DNA of 64,000 nt from Anaerolineales bacterium (lineage in GTDB: Bacteria > Chloroflexota > Anaerolineae > Anaerolineales > UBA4823): positions 62,001 through 126,000 of the forward strand of contig JAFGQI010000125.1 of the NCBI GenBank assembly GCA_016935755.1. Direction: 5' to 3'. The position numbers and the translations under genes are program-made. Shown here in pieces: positions 25,487 to 35,500 of this stretch (within the stretch, counting starts at the first letter, position 1; each line of letters begins with the position of its first letter). The notes under the pieces were generated by a model. It was not told the origin of the DNA. It worked only from the letters and a program-made list of their open reading frames with translations, and searched no databases.

Positions 25487-25571
25487 ATCCACATCTCAAT
25501 GATCACATTAAAAAGCGCCATCCGCAACAGCCTATCCCGGCCCAGCGGCGTGGCAAATGTATCACCCATCC

Positions 25572-25598
25572 AAGGGCCTGTCAAGATTGCCCTTTTTT
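25572..25598 (+). terminator. Terminator-like hairpin in the leader of the aminotransferase gene
   Basis: A 6-bp stem (25572-25577 with 25589-25594) with an 11-nt loop runs into six consecutive T (25593-25598). No plus-strand gene ends here: upstream lie only minus-strand genes. It is therefore a candidate attenuator for the aminotransferase that starts 54 nt downstream. The rest of 25487-25651 shows no riboswitch I can name. Confidence 0.55.
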
Positions 25599-25651
25599 GT
25601 GATAGGATTCACATATCAAAGAAACCAGAATTCAATCCCATTGAGGTATTC

Positions 25652-27007
25652 ATGTCAGACATCACAGATGCAGAAATATTACCGCTTTCCCTTGAGCATG
25701 GCTTTTGGACCTGGTCAGCCCAGGGCAAAGTCACCCCCATCCCGATTAAGAAAGCCAAGGGGGTATATTTTTGGGATATCGAAGGCAAACGCTACCTGGA
25801 TTTCAACTCCATGGTCATGTGCGTAAACATTGGGCATGGCAATGAGCGAGTGATTAAGGCGATCGTAGAGCAGGCCCAGGAATTACCTTTCGCAGGCCCT
25901 CCCATGGCCTCAAAGCCGCGCGCCACGTTGGGGAAATTATTATCTGAAATTACCCCCGGCAATCTCAATCGCTTCTTGTTTACCCTGGGAGGAGCGGACG
26001 CGAATGAAAATGCCATCAAATTGGCACGCGCTTATACTGGCAGGCATAAAATCCTGGCCCGCTATCGCTCCTATCATGGAGCCTCGGCTGGCGCTATGGC
26101 TGCCACTGGGGATCCTCGCCGCGTAGCCTGGGAGCCGCTGACCATGCCTGGCGTGGTGCACTTTCTGGATCCATATCGCTACCGTTCCACCTTTCACCGC
26201 ACTAACCCGGAAATATCCGAAGCGGATTTCACCCAGGATTACTTAAACCATCTGGAAGAAATCATCCATTATGAGGGGCCAGAAACAATTGCCGCAATCT
26301 TGCTTGAAACGGTCACCGGAACAAATGGAGTCATCATCCCGCCAGAAGGCTACCTGCAGGGTGTACGTCAGTTATGCGATCGCTACGGCATCTTGCTCAT
26401 CTCCGATGAAGTCATGAGCGGATTCGGGCGCACCGGGGCATGGTTCGCCGTGAATCACTGGAATATGACGCCCGACCTGATGACCATGGCAAAAGGGTTG
26501 ACCTCCGCCTATGCTCCGCTTGGCGCGGTAGCCATGCGCAGCGAGATCGCCGAACATTTCAGCGAGCGGGTATACCAGGGAGGACTAACCTATAACTCGC
26601 ATCCGATCTGCCTGGCTGCCGCGATTGCCAACATACAGGTCATGCAAGAGGAGCATCTCATAGAAAGGGCTGCCGCGATGGGCCCCGTCTTACACCGTAT
26701 GCTGACAGATCTGGGAGAAGCTCACCCCTCGGTGGGTGAAGTCCGTTCAATTGGCCTGTTTGGGATTATCGAATTGGTGCGCAACCGGCAAACTAAAGAG
26801 CCCATCGCTCCTTTCAACGGCAGCAGCCCAGAGATGGTGGCATTTCGCAAGTATATGCTTGATCATGGTGTTTATATCTATACTCACTGGCATACAGTGC
26901 TGATTATCCCTCCGCTGATTATCACCGAAGAACAACTGGCAGAAGGTTTCGCTATTCTTGATAAAGCATTGGAAATTACAGATAAGGCCGTCAAGAGTTC
27001 AGCCTGA
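25652..27007 (+). CDS. Class III pyridoxal-phosphate aminotransferase
   Basis: The 451-residue protein is an omega-type aminotransferase. LISDEVMSGFGRTG holds the Asp that contacts the PLP ring nitrogen, and MTMAKGLTS contains the Schiff-base Lys (about K281). It is closest by eye to taurine-pyruvate and related transaminases, but substrate cannot be fixed. The open frame reaches back to 25499; I start at the ATG with GAGGT 5 nt upstream because the family begins here and the upstream part covers a terminator hairpin. The rRNA methyltransferase gene follows after 17 nt. Confidence 0.9.
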   Translation: MSDITDAEILPLSLEHGFWTWSAQGKVTPIPIKKAKGVYFWDIEGKRYLDFNSMVMCVNIGHGNERVIKAIVEQAQELPFAGPPMASKPRATLGKLLSEITPGNLNRFLFTLGGADANENAIKLARAYTGRHKILARYRSYHGASAGAMAATGDPRRVAWEPLTMPGVVHFLDPYRYRSTFHRTNPEISEADFTQDYLNHLEEIIHYEGPETIAAILLETVTGTNGVIIPPEGYLQGVRQLCDRYGILLISDEVMSGFGRTGAWFAVNHWNMTPDLMTMAKGLTSAYAPLGAVAMRSEIAEHFSERVYQGGLTYNSHPICLAAAIANIQVMQEEHLIERAAAMGPVLHRMLTDLGEAHPSVGEVRSIGLFGIIELVRNRQTKEPIAPFNGSSPEMVAFRKYMLDHGVYIYTHWHTVLIIPPLIITEEQLAEGFAILDKALEITDKAVKSSA

Positions 27008-27024
27008 TGTTTTTATAAAAGCAC

Positions 27025-28527
27025 GTGAACAATATCCCGGATGATTTTTTACGCCTGATGCAGGGCCTGCTGGGCGAAGATTTTTCGCCCTTTCGTGCCA
27101 GCCTCGAACAACCTCCCCGGGCCGGACTGAGGGTAAATACTCTAAAGATTGAACCGCAGGCTCTGCTGCAGAGGCTGCCATATCCTCTCCAACCTGTCCC
27201 CTGGTCTGCAGCTGGCTTCTCAATCCTGGAAAGCCCGGCAGGGACCGATCTCCCTTCCCCTGGCAAACATCCATATCACGCAGCCGGGCTCTATTATTTG
27301 CAAGAGCCATCTGCTATGGCTGTTGCAGAACTGCTCAACCCACAGCCAGGGGATTTCGTGCTGGATCTGTGCGCGGCGCCAGGAGGAAAAACGACGCATC
27401 TGGCAGCCTTGATGATGGATCAGGGCTGCTTGATCGCCAATGAAATTCACCCTTCCAGAGCGAGGGAATTGGTTGAGAATCTGGAGCGGTGGGGCGTCCA
27501 TCACACAGCCATTCTAAACGAAACACCTTCTGGACTGGTGCATCATTTTGGCGCAAACTTTGATAAGGTGTTGGTGGACGCCCCGTGCTCTGGAGAGGGG
27601 ATGTTTCGCAAAAGCGACACAGCACGCCAGGATTGGTCCCGCCAGCTGGTGAAGAGCTGCAGCCTGCGCCAATCCGCCATCCTGGAAGACGCGCTCCAAT
27701 TGGTAAAGCCCGGTGGGTATCTGGCCTATTCCACCTGCACCTTCAACCCGCAGGAAAATGAACAGGTGATAGCCCGGGCATTGGATAGAAATCCCGATTT
27801 CGACCTGGTCAAAACCACCACTCTGCCCGGCTCTTCTCCGGGTCAGCCCGACTGGCTGGAACCAGCCCAATCTACGGCAAAATTAGCCCGCGCCACACGC
27901 CTTTGGCCGCACCAGATACCAGGCGAGGGGCACTTTATTGCTTTGATGGTCCGGTTGGGGGATAACAGACAGGCTAAACTCCCAAAAACCGAGCTAGAAA
28001 CGAGCCGCAGGCCAAAACGCCCAGGGCGCGCTAACCGCAAAACCCCACAGATTGTTTTGGATATCCCCGCTCACCTGCGGCCGGCATTTGAAGATTTTTG
28101 TCGGCTTCACCTGCGGAACAGCCTATTTTCCGAGAGCATCAGGGAATATAGCCCTGCCCTGGTTGGCTTAAATCTGTACCTAATCCCTGGCATTGCGCCT
28201 GACTTAGAGCGCCTAAACGCCATCCGGCCCGGCTGGTGGCTGGGATCATTTCACGCTGGCAAGAACCCCTCACGAAAACAGGCCCCATACCGTTTTGAGC
28301 CCTCCCACGCCCTGGCTCTTGGGCTTACAAGAGATGATTTCCGGCAAGTTCTCGATCTGGAGCCGGAAAATCCTTCGTTAACGGCTTACCTGAGGGGCGA
28401 AATCTTGCCCATACCAGGTGAGGATGGTTGGGTGGGGATATGTGTGGACGGTTTCCCACTGGGTTGGGGGAAACGCGTCCAGGGTGTGATTAAAAACGCC
28501 TATCCAGCTGGATTGCGCAGAGTTTGA
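27025..28527 (+). CDS. RsmF/NSUN-type rRNA cytosine-C5 methyltransferase
   Basis: The 500-residue protein contains the SAM site LDLCAAPGGKTTHLA, the DAPCSGEGMF motif and the YSTCTFNPQENE motif; the Cys in the last two are the release and nucleophile residues of m5C methyltransferases. The C-terminal third (from about residue 340) resembles the extra RNA-binding modules of RsmF/YebU. The start is GTG; there is no Shine-Dalgarno, but TATAAA ends 5 nt upstream, so leaderless initiation is possible alongside readthrough from the aminotransferase. The exact rRNA position is not known. Confidence 0.9.
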   Translation: MNNIPDDFLRLMQGLLGEDFSPFRASLEQPPRAGLRVNTLKIEPQALLQRLPYPLQPVPWSAAGFSILESPAGTDLPSPGKHPYHAAGLYYLQEPSAMAVAELLNPQPGDFVLDLCAAPGGKTTHLAALMMDQGCLIANEIHPSRARELVENLERWGVHHTAILNETPSGLVHHFGANFDKVLVDAPCSGEGMFRKSDTARQDWSRQLVKSCSLRQSAILEDALQLVKPGGYLAYSTCTFNPQENEQVIARALDRNPDFDLVKTTTLPGSSPGQPDWLEPAQSTAKLARATRLWPHQIPGEGHFIALMVRLGDNRQAKLPKTELETSRRPKRPGRANRKTPQIVLDIPAHLRPAFEDFCRLHLRNSLFSESIREYSPALVGLNLYLIPGIAPDLERLNAIRPGWWLGSFHAGKNPSRKQAPYRFEPSHALALGLTRDDFRQVLDLEPENPSLTAYLRGEILPIPGEDGWVGICVDGFPLGWGKRVQGVIKNAYPAGLRRV

Positions 28528-28532
28528 TAGGC

Positions 28533-28937
28533 TTATCGCTTGCGCCTGGCTGAGCGTCTGGCAGGCTGCCGCAGGGGTGGGGAATCCAGAGGCCCATAAC
28601 GGGATGGCCCCAGCAGGCTGTACAGAATAGAATAGAGAACCATCAGCAGCGCGAATCCAACCATCATCAGCACCAGCGATACAACCAATACGGCTACCGA
28701 TATGGGTAAATCTCGGTTGATGATCGGAATCCTTAGTGGATGCATCAAGGCGAAGAGTGTGGGAAGCCAGGGGGTACTTCGCTCAGCATTTTCATTAACC
28801 AGGACAACTGCCCCCGCGTAAGAAAGCAGCGGGATCAGAATGATCATGACACATCCGATGCCTCTCCAAATCGGGTGAATCGTCCACGGGCGTTTTGTTT
28901 CTGCTGCTTGGGTTGAAAACCTGCCATACTTACCCAT
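28533..28937 (-). CDS. Small two-helix membrane protein of unknown function
   Basis: The 134-residue protein has two hydrophobic helices (about 29-52 and 75-105) and a highly basic C-terminus ending QPARRSARRKR. I recognise no family. The start ATG overlaps the stop of the upstream hydroxylase subunit by 8 nt (ATGGGTAA) and has a perfect GGAGG 6 nt before it; the in-frame start at 28976 is less likely. It is the last gene of molybdenum hydroxylase cluster 1 and meets the rRNA methyltransferase gene tail to tail with 5 nt between. Confidence 0.72.
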   Translation of the reverse strand: MGKYGRFSTQAAETKRPWTIHPIWRGIGCVMIILIPLLSYAGAVVLVNENAERSTPWLPTLFALMHPLRIPIINRDLPISVAVLVVSLVLMMVGFALLMVLYSILYSLLGPSRYGPLDSPPLRQPARRSARRKR

Positions 28938-30378
28938 CTTTAGCCTCCACCATGCTGGCTTGTTCAATAGCCTCAATGATTTTGTAATAGCCGGTACAGC
29001 GGCACAGGTTGCCTGTCAGAGCCTGGCGTATTTCATCACGTGTCGGATGTGCTCTTTCCTCCAGAAGCTTGACGGCGGACATCACAAACCCAGGCGTACA
29101 GTAACCACACTGCACGGCACCCTCATCAACGAACGCCTGTTGAACAGGGTGCAGCTGATCATCCACAGCAATGCCTTCCACAGTCACAATCTCCGCGCCG
29201 TGCGCACGAGCAGCCGGCACCAGGCAGCTCATCACTGCCAGACCATCCAGGAAGACAGTGCAGGCGCCGCACTCGCCTTCTGCGCAGCCCTCCTTTGTCC
29301 CTGTAAGCAGAGCATCTTCTCGCAGCAATCTGAGCAGCGTTTTATTATGTCCACCTTGAAAACTATATTCTTTGCCATTGATGCGTGTCACGATCCTGGA
29401 ACCGTCTGCGTGGCATACCCCTTCTGCCAACTGGGCTGCCTTATCAGCGCCCTTCCCCCACAGCAGGATGGGATGAGCCGGGAAATCTCGACGCTCATTG
29501 CCCTGCCAGATGCCCTGTAAACTGCGCTCCACGCAAATGGTCGCCATTTGCTGGCGGTAAGCTGCCGAACCGCGTACATCATCGATCGGGCGAGCCGCCT
29601 GCCCGGCCAGTTCAGATGTATGATGGATAACAGCTTCGCTCAACTCTCGACCTTGTAAATAAATTTCAGCATGCTGTGCATGAATGATCGTAGGAGCCAC
29701 TGAGCCCAGCGTGATTTGTGCGCTCTCAATTTTATGCCCGGTTATTCCATTCCCCCCGCCACCCGCAAAGTTTACGATGACCGCAGCATTCACAACAGAG
29801 ATTGCCTGGGCCCGCCGCAAACCAAGTTTATAAAACATGCCGCGCTGGTCAGGCCTCAAAGCCGGGAAAGCGATATCCACCAGCATTTCATCGGGCTGCA
29901 TGACGGTGCGCCGTACACCTGTATAAAACTCGGCCAATGGCACCACCCGCTCCCCACGCACGGAGGCCAGATGAACAGCAGCGCCTAACGCCATCAGGGG
30001 AGTGATCGTATCATTGGCTGGCGAAGCAGTGATGATATTTCCTGCCACCGTCCCCCGGTTGCGAATTTGAGGAGCGCCCACCGACCAGGCTGCCTGAGCC
30101 AGGGGGAAAGCCCTTTCGACGAGTAATTTCGAGACCACACAATGATTGTGAGTCACCATTGGCCCCAGATGGATGATCTCATCCTCATCCATCATGATTT
30201 CATCCAGGCAGGGGACTCGACTGATATCCACCAGGGCCTCAATTCCCGTGCGAACACCCCGCTCGATCTCAAGGATTAAATCTGTAGCCCCAGCCACAAT
30301 ACGGGCGCGTTGACCGAACTCAGCCAGGACTTTCAAAGCCTCATCTATGCTGGTCACGCTGTAGTAATTACGCCACAT
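28930..30378 (-). CDS. Fused FAD and [2Fe-2S] subunit of a molybdenum hydroxylase
   Basis: The 482-residue protein joins a CoxM-type FAD-binding domain (about 1-285; VAGATDLI, GTVAGNIITASPAND) to a CoxS-type two-cluster iron-sulfur domain (about 325-482). The plant-ferredoxin Cys are in GCAEGECGAC and the second cluster in QCGYCTPG and LCRCTGY. In xanthine dehydrogenase-type enzymes these carry electrons from the molybdenum site to FAD. Fusion in the order FAD-FeS is the reverse of eukaryotic XDH. A second FeS domain is fused to the Mo subunit at 32588-35614 and a second FAD subunit lies at 35683-36462, so this may serve a separate catalytic subunit or an alternate complex. Confidence 0.9.
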   Translation of the reverse strand: MWRNYYSVTSIDEALKVLAEFGQRARIVAGATDLILEIERGVRTGIEALVDISRVPCLDEIMMDEDEIIHLGPMVTHNHCVVSKLLVERAFPLAQAAWSVGAPQIRNRGTVAGNIITASPANDTITPLMALGAAVHLASVRGERVVPLAEFYTGVRRTVMQPDEMLVDIAFPALRPDQRGMFYKLGLRRAQAISVVNAAVIVNFAGGGGNGITGHKIESAQITLGSVAPTIIHAQHAEIYLQGRELSEAVIHHTSELAGQAARPIDDVRGSAAYRQQMATICVERSLQGIWQGNERRDFPAHPILLWGKGADKAAQLAEGVCHADGSRIVTRINGKEYSFQGGHNKTLLRLLREDALLTGTKEGCAEGECGACTVFLDGLAVMSCLVPAARAHGAEIVTVEGIAVDDQLHPVQQAFVDEGAVQCGYCTPGFVMSAVKLLEERAHPTRDEIRQALTGNLCRCTGYYKIIEAIEQASMVEAKDG

Positions 30379-30406
30379 CGATATGCTCCATAATAGTTAT
30401 ATTTTT

Positions 30407-31234
30407 TTATTTTACTTGCTCATAATTGATCTGAGTTGATGGTCGGCGGGACATCACGCTGCCGTCGCCGCCCTGGCGAAGCATGATAATCTCCGCCAGG
30501 ATGCTGACCGCGATCTCCTCCGGCGTTTCAGCATTAAGCTCCAGCCCGATTGGGGAATGGATGCGGTCCAGTTTTTCAACCGGTACACCATTCTCGATCA
30601 TTTCTTTATAAGCGGTCATCCATCGCCGCCGTGAGCCGATCACGCCAATATAGGCTGCAGGGGTATTCAATAACGCCGGCAGACCCTCGACATCCACATT
30701 TGTCCCCCGGGTAGTCAAAACCAGATAAGTCCATGGGGTGATCTCGAGATGATTGGGAAGCTCAACCATTCGCGTCGGGATATATCGATCAGCATCTGGT
30801 GCAGCCTGGGGGTTGCATAATTCTGGGCGATCATCATTCACCACCACATAAAAACCCAGCCAGTGCGCCAGGTGCACCACCGCTTTTCCCACATGTCCGC
30901 CGCCAATGACCACTAAAGTTGGTTTCGGTAAAATGGGTTCCACATATATCTCCAACTGCCCGCCGCAAACACCCGGATCGCCGCGACTGGGATCAGACAT
31001 GTTGTATTCTAACAGACGTGGGCTGCCATCCGCAATCGCCTGCTGTGCTTCGGCAATGACCCGGTTTTCCACCTCCCCTCCACCCACCGTGCCGACAATG
31101 GATCCATCCAGATAGACCAACATCTTGCTGCCTGTATGGCGAGGAGTAGAGCCATTGCTACGAACAATCGTGCACAGCACGCCAGGCTGATTCTTTAGCT
31201 CTAATTCAGCCAGCGCTTGAAAGACACTCATCAT
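30407..31234 (-). CDS. xdhC: XdhC/CoxI-family molybdenum cofactor insertion factor
   Basis: The 275-residue protein has an N-terminal XdhC domain (GSTPRHTGSKMLV, GTVGGGEVE, DPGVCGGQLEIYVEP) and a C-terminal Rossmann domain (VVIGGGHVGKAV, YIGVIGSRRR). XdhC binds molybdopterin cofactor, promotes its sulfuration and hands it to the hydroxylase. Its ATG overlaps the upstream pyrophosphatase stop (TAATG). Placement between hydroxylase subunits supports maturation of this enzyme. MobA-like nucleotidyltransferase is not seen nearby. Confidence 0.92.
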   Translation of the reverse strand: MMSVFQALAELELKNQPGVLCTIVRSNGSTPRHTGSKMLVYLDGSIVGTVGGGEVENRVIAEAQQAIADGSPRLLEYNMSDPSRGDPGVCGGQLEIYVEPILPKPTLVVIGGGHVGKAVVHLAHWLGFYVVVNDDRPELCNPQAAPDADRYIPTRMVELPNHLEITPWTYLVLTTRGTNVDVEGLPALLNTPAAYIGVIGSRRRWMTAYKEMIENGVPVEKLDRIHSPIGLELNAETPEEIAVSILAEIIMLRQGGDGSVMSRRPSTQINYEQVK

Positions 31235-32583
31235 TAATCCTCCAGTAATCCCAGAACCACCGGTAAGAGCTGCTTCTTACGGGAAACAACCCCTGTCGCC
31301 AGCCGCGTTCCATCCACCTGGCGAGGATAGGGTAAATCTTCCAGCACAGGTGGGGCATTAACCATCACCAACCGGCTGGAATTGTTCACCACATCTGTCA
31401 CCATCAGCATGGCAAAATCCAGGGCGCGCCGCTGACGCAGATCTTCCAGGGCTTTCTTCAGGTTGTCTAAATGTTCATCAATCTGCAAGAGATCCGTTAC
31501 CTCTGCCTGAGCAATCGCGAAATTGAAGCCTCCGGCTTCGTAGGTTTTTAGATCCGTGCTAACGATCTCCTCAGGATCACGCGTGGCAAGCCCTGTGCCA
31601 GAGCGCAGCACCTGCTGCCCGTAGGATTGTATCGTTTCGCCCGGCAACGGGCCATTGCGAACAAATGCCCAGCGCGCCAGGCGTTCAGCCGCGCGGCGAT
31701 CGCGGTCGGTGGTGGTTGGCGAGGTGAGAATAAGAGTATCCGAGAGCAGCCCGGCCAGTAAAATACCCGCGATTTGCGGTGGAGCGCTCAAGCCAGCCTC
31801 CTCAACCCTTTCTGAGACTAAGGTGCTGGTGCTTCCCACCACATCCACCGAGAAACGAATCGGGGCATGGGTGGACATATTCCCCAACCGGTGGTGATCC
31901 AGGATTTCGATCAACTCAGCCTCATCCACTGCACCCAGGGCCTGACCGGGTTCATTATGATCTACCATGATCAATCTTATCCGAGGCGGATTTAGAACAT
32001 CTCGCTGCCGGCATACGCCCAGGTAGTGTCCATTATCATCCACGATCAGAAAATCGATGTGCTCTTCCCGTAAAATCCGGTTGAGCACATCCCGGATGCG
32101 CGTGCTCGATTGGAACCTCGGCACACCGACATCACAGGCTTCCCGGCAAGGCTGGTCAAGAATCTCAGCAATCTTCATTTCCTGCCGGCGAGGGTGCGGG
32201 CCAACCAGCTTAGCCAGATAATTAAACAGGCTCAGCCCGGTGATCAGGCCAATGGGTACCCCATCTTCAGGATGGATGACCGGAGCAATCCCGCCTGTCC
32301 GGTTCAAAATCGTCCAGGCTTCGCGCAATGGGCTGTCGGGCGTGGTTGTATCCAGGCGGCGCATGACAGATTCAAAGCGCGGCGAAGCATCCGTGAGCAG
32401 CATGGGCGCCTCCAGGTTCAACGTTTTCAACACCCAGGTGGTCTGGGGGTTGGTCGCCCCGGCCCGGCAGGCTACGGCATCCGCTTTATCCCGCTCGCGC
32501 AGCAGCCAGGCATAGCCGATGGCGGCTGCAATAGAGTCTGTATCCGGATTCACATGGCCGATGACATGAATGCGGCTCATCAT
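31234..32583 (-). CDS. ppaC: Family II manganese-dependent inorganic pyrophosphatase with CBS domains
   Basis: The protein has 449 residues. The DHH-type catalytic motifs are HVNPDTDS (about 9-16), VDHNE and LDHHRLG; two CBS domains (about 65-200) interrupt the DHH domain, as in nucleotide-regulated CBS-pyrophosphatases inhibited by AMP/ADP and activated by ATP. A DHHA2 domain fills the C-terminus. No DRTGG domain is seen. The frame opens at 32874, but the upstream part lies in the Mo subunit gene; the start is one of two adjacent ATGs (32583 or 32580), 4 nt after that stop. Its place inside a hydroxylase operon is unusual. Confidence 0.92.
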   Translation of the reverse strand: MMSRIHVIGHVNPDTDSIAAAIGYAWLLRERDKADAVACRAGATNPQTTWVLKTLNLEAPMLLTDASPRFESVMRRLDTTTPDSPLREAWTILNRTGGIAPVIHPEDGVPIGLITGLSLFNYLAKLVGPHPRRQEMKIAEILDQPCREACDVGVPRFQSSTRIRDVLNRILREEHIDFLIVDDNGHYLGVCRQRDVLNPPRIRLIMVDHNEPGQALGAVDEAELIEILDHHRLGNMSTHAPIRFSVDVVGSTSTLVSERVEEAGLSAPPQIAGILLAGLLSDTLILTSPTTTDRDRRAAERLARWAFVRNGPLPGETIQSYGQQVLRSGTGLATRDPEEIVSTDLKTYEAGGFNFAIAQAEVTDLLQIDEHLDNLKKALEDLRQRRALDFAMLMVTDVVNNSSRLVMVNAPPVLEDLPYPRQVDGTRLATGVVSRKKQLLPVVLGLLED

Positions 32584-32587
32584 AGAG

Positions 32588-35500
32588 TTACGCCTCCATC
32601 TGCAAAGCTCGCCAAATTTTTTCGGGTGTAATCGGATTTTCATCAATCTGCGCGCCGCAGGCATCCAGGACAGCATTCCCCACGGCTGGCGCGACTCCAT
32701 CCATGGGGATCTCGGCCACTGCCTTGACGCCAAATGGATGAGATGGCTCAAATGTCTCGATAAAAATTGTCTCCAGGATGGGCATCTCATCAGCCTGGAA
32801 GATATGGTAATCTCGAAAATCGCGCTCACGCGGGCGGCCTTCCGGATCATAAACCATCTCTTCACACACTGCATAACCCAAGGCCTGGGTCATGCCGCCC
32901 TCGATTTGTCCAGAAGCAGTGATCGGGTTAACGATTACCCCTGAGTCAACCGCCATCACCAGGCGATCTACAGTCAACTGGCCCGTTTCCACATCTACGG
33001 TCACTTCAGCAAATTGTGCCGCAAATGGTGGTGGGGAGACAGGCGACATGTAAGAAGCTACGCCCATAATTTGCTCCTGGTCTTCATGGTGCAGGGCGTT
33101 ATGGGCAACATCCCTCAATGTGATGAACTCCCCGCTGGGAGCGATGGCTTTTCTATCCACCAGGCGAATTTCATCCGGGCTGGCCTGGTTCAACATGCGC
33201 GCCGCACGCCAGCGGATCCGCTCCGCTACTTGCTGAGCAGCCTTGGCAACTGCCGCGCCCGAGATATAGGTAGTGCTGGAGGCATAGGCCCCTTTATCAA
33301 AGGGGGTGAAATCCGTATCGGACGAATACACCACCACATCTTCCAGCGGCACGCCCAGCACCTCGGCAGCCATCTGGCCCAGCACCGTGTCCGACCCCGT
33401 GCCAAGATCAGTAGCGCCAATCAACAGGTTGAATGACCCATCGTCGTTCATTTTGATGCTCGCGCCGCCCATATCCAGGTAGGGGATAGCCGTGCCCTGC
33501 ATCACCAGGGCCACGCCGATACCGCGCCGCAAATAGGGCTTGCCTGGCACCATGCGCCATTCAGGGTTGCTATACTTCTGATCCCAACCGATGACAGCCC
33601 TCCCCTGGCGCACACACTGTTCCAGACCACAGGTCTCGATCGTTTCTGGGCGCGGCTCACGCCCTTCGCTCCAGGCAGTGCTGAAGGGGTGCAGTTCTCC
33701 CGCCCGCAAGGCATTCTTGAGGCGGAATTCTAAGGGATCAAGGTGCAGAGCGCGGGCGATTTTTTCCATATGGCGTTCAACCGGCCAATAGCCCTGAGGA
33801 ACGCCGTAGCCGCGATAGGCCCCAGCAGGGGCGTGGTTGGTGTAGACAATCTCAGCATAAAAACGGATGTTCGGCTGCTGGCGATATGGGCCGTCGCCCA
33901 CATATAAAGCCATTGATTTGTGCCCGGTATTACCCGTCACCGTGAGCGCGTGGCAGCCATAAGCGCCCGTATCGGTCAGGGCATACATGGCATTAGCAGT
34001 CAGGGTGCCGTCTTTCTTCACGCCTGTCTTCATCCGAATCCGCATAGGGTGGCGTGAACGGGAAGCGATAAACTCTTCTTCTCGGGTATATTCAAAGATC
34101 ACCGGCCTACCGGTAGCAATTGTGAGGTGAGCAGCCACATCCTCAATCAGGATCTCCTGTTTTCCACCAAAGCCGCCGCCGATGCGCGGCTTGATCACCC
34201 GGATGCGCTTGACCGGCAAGCCCAGCACGGGAGCCAGAACGCGGCGCGCGTGGAATGGCACCTGAGTGCTGGTGCGAACCACCAGCCGGTCGTCTTCATC
34301 CCAGTAAGTGACCACGACATGCGGTTCAATGTGCGCCTGCTGAACCTTGGGGACTTCATACTCATCTTCAAAGATGTAATCAGCCTCGGCAAACCCCTGC
34401 TCAACATCTCCAATATCAATCTGAATGTGCGCCGCCAGGTTGCGGTTCGGGTCTGAATCGGCAAAATTGACATATTCCGGTTCATCATGAAGCAGGGGTG
34501 CTCCTGGCTCCATCGCCTGGGCCGGGTCCAGCAGCGCGGGCAGCACTTCATAATCAACCTCAATTAATTCCAGGGCTTTCAAGGCGATTTCTTCCGTCTC
34601 CGCAGCCACAAAAGCCACGCGGTCGCCCACAAAACGCACTTTCTTGTCCAGCGAAAAGGTATCTAAAGGCCCCGGGATGGGATCGGACTGCCCGGCAGTA
34701 GAAAAAACTACCCTGGGCAGGTCCTGCCAGGTGAGCACTGCCGCCACTCCGGGCAGCTGCCGGGCGCGGCTGGCATCGATACGCTTGATGAGCGCGTGGG
34801 CATATGGGCTGTGCAGCACTTTAGCCACCAGCAAATCGCGTTTCTCAAAATCTGCCGCGAAAGCTGGTTTGCCTTGCACCAGTTTCAGCGCATCTACTTT
34901 TGGCTCAGGTTTACCGATGCTGCTCCAAGCGGGGGACTCGGGGGTTATCTGGATACGCGGCATCACCCGGGTGCGCTCCCGGATATCTGGGCTGTCTGCG
35001 GGCGCAGCCATCCAACCAGGCTCTCCCCCGCCTGAAGGCGGGGCCTGATCATCCGGCAGCCACTCGACAGGCGCAGGAATAGGAGGCTCCCCCTGACGAT
35101 CGCCAGCGGATTGGATTGGTTCGACAGTTTCACCACGCATCAGCGCAGCCGCCCGCAGCACGGCCTGCACCGGCTTGATATACCCTGTGCAGCGGCATAA
35201 CACACCCGCAAGCGCCTGGCGCACTTCAGCTTCGGTGGGGTTTGGGTTGCGCTCCAGCAGATGCCTGGCAGCCAGAATCTGCGCGGGCGTACAAAAGCCG
35301 CATTGGATCGCGCCGCTTTCGACGAACGCCTGCTGCAAGGGATGCAAACCTGCGGTGATCTTCCAGCCTTGTTCGGGATGCTGGCCTAAATTTTCGATGG
35401 TCTCGATCGTATGCCCCTCGGCCTGGGCCGCCAGGATCACACATGAGTTTACCGGCTTGCCGTCAAATAAGATCGCACATGCCCCACATTCACCCGTTTC

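Noticed and set aside
25499-25651. In-frame N-terminal extension of the aminotransferase by 51 codons
   Set aside because: It would read through the terminator hairpin at 25572-25598, has no family similarity, and a ribosome site precedes the ATG at 25652.
32584-32874. In-frame extension of the pyrophosphatase by 97 codons
   Set aside because: The added residues overlap the conserved C-terminus of the Mo subunit gene in another frame and match nothing; the DHH domain begins at 32583.
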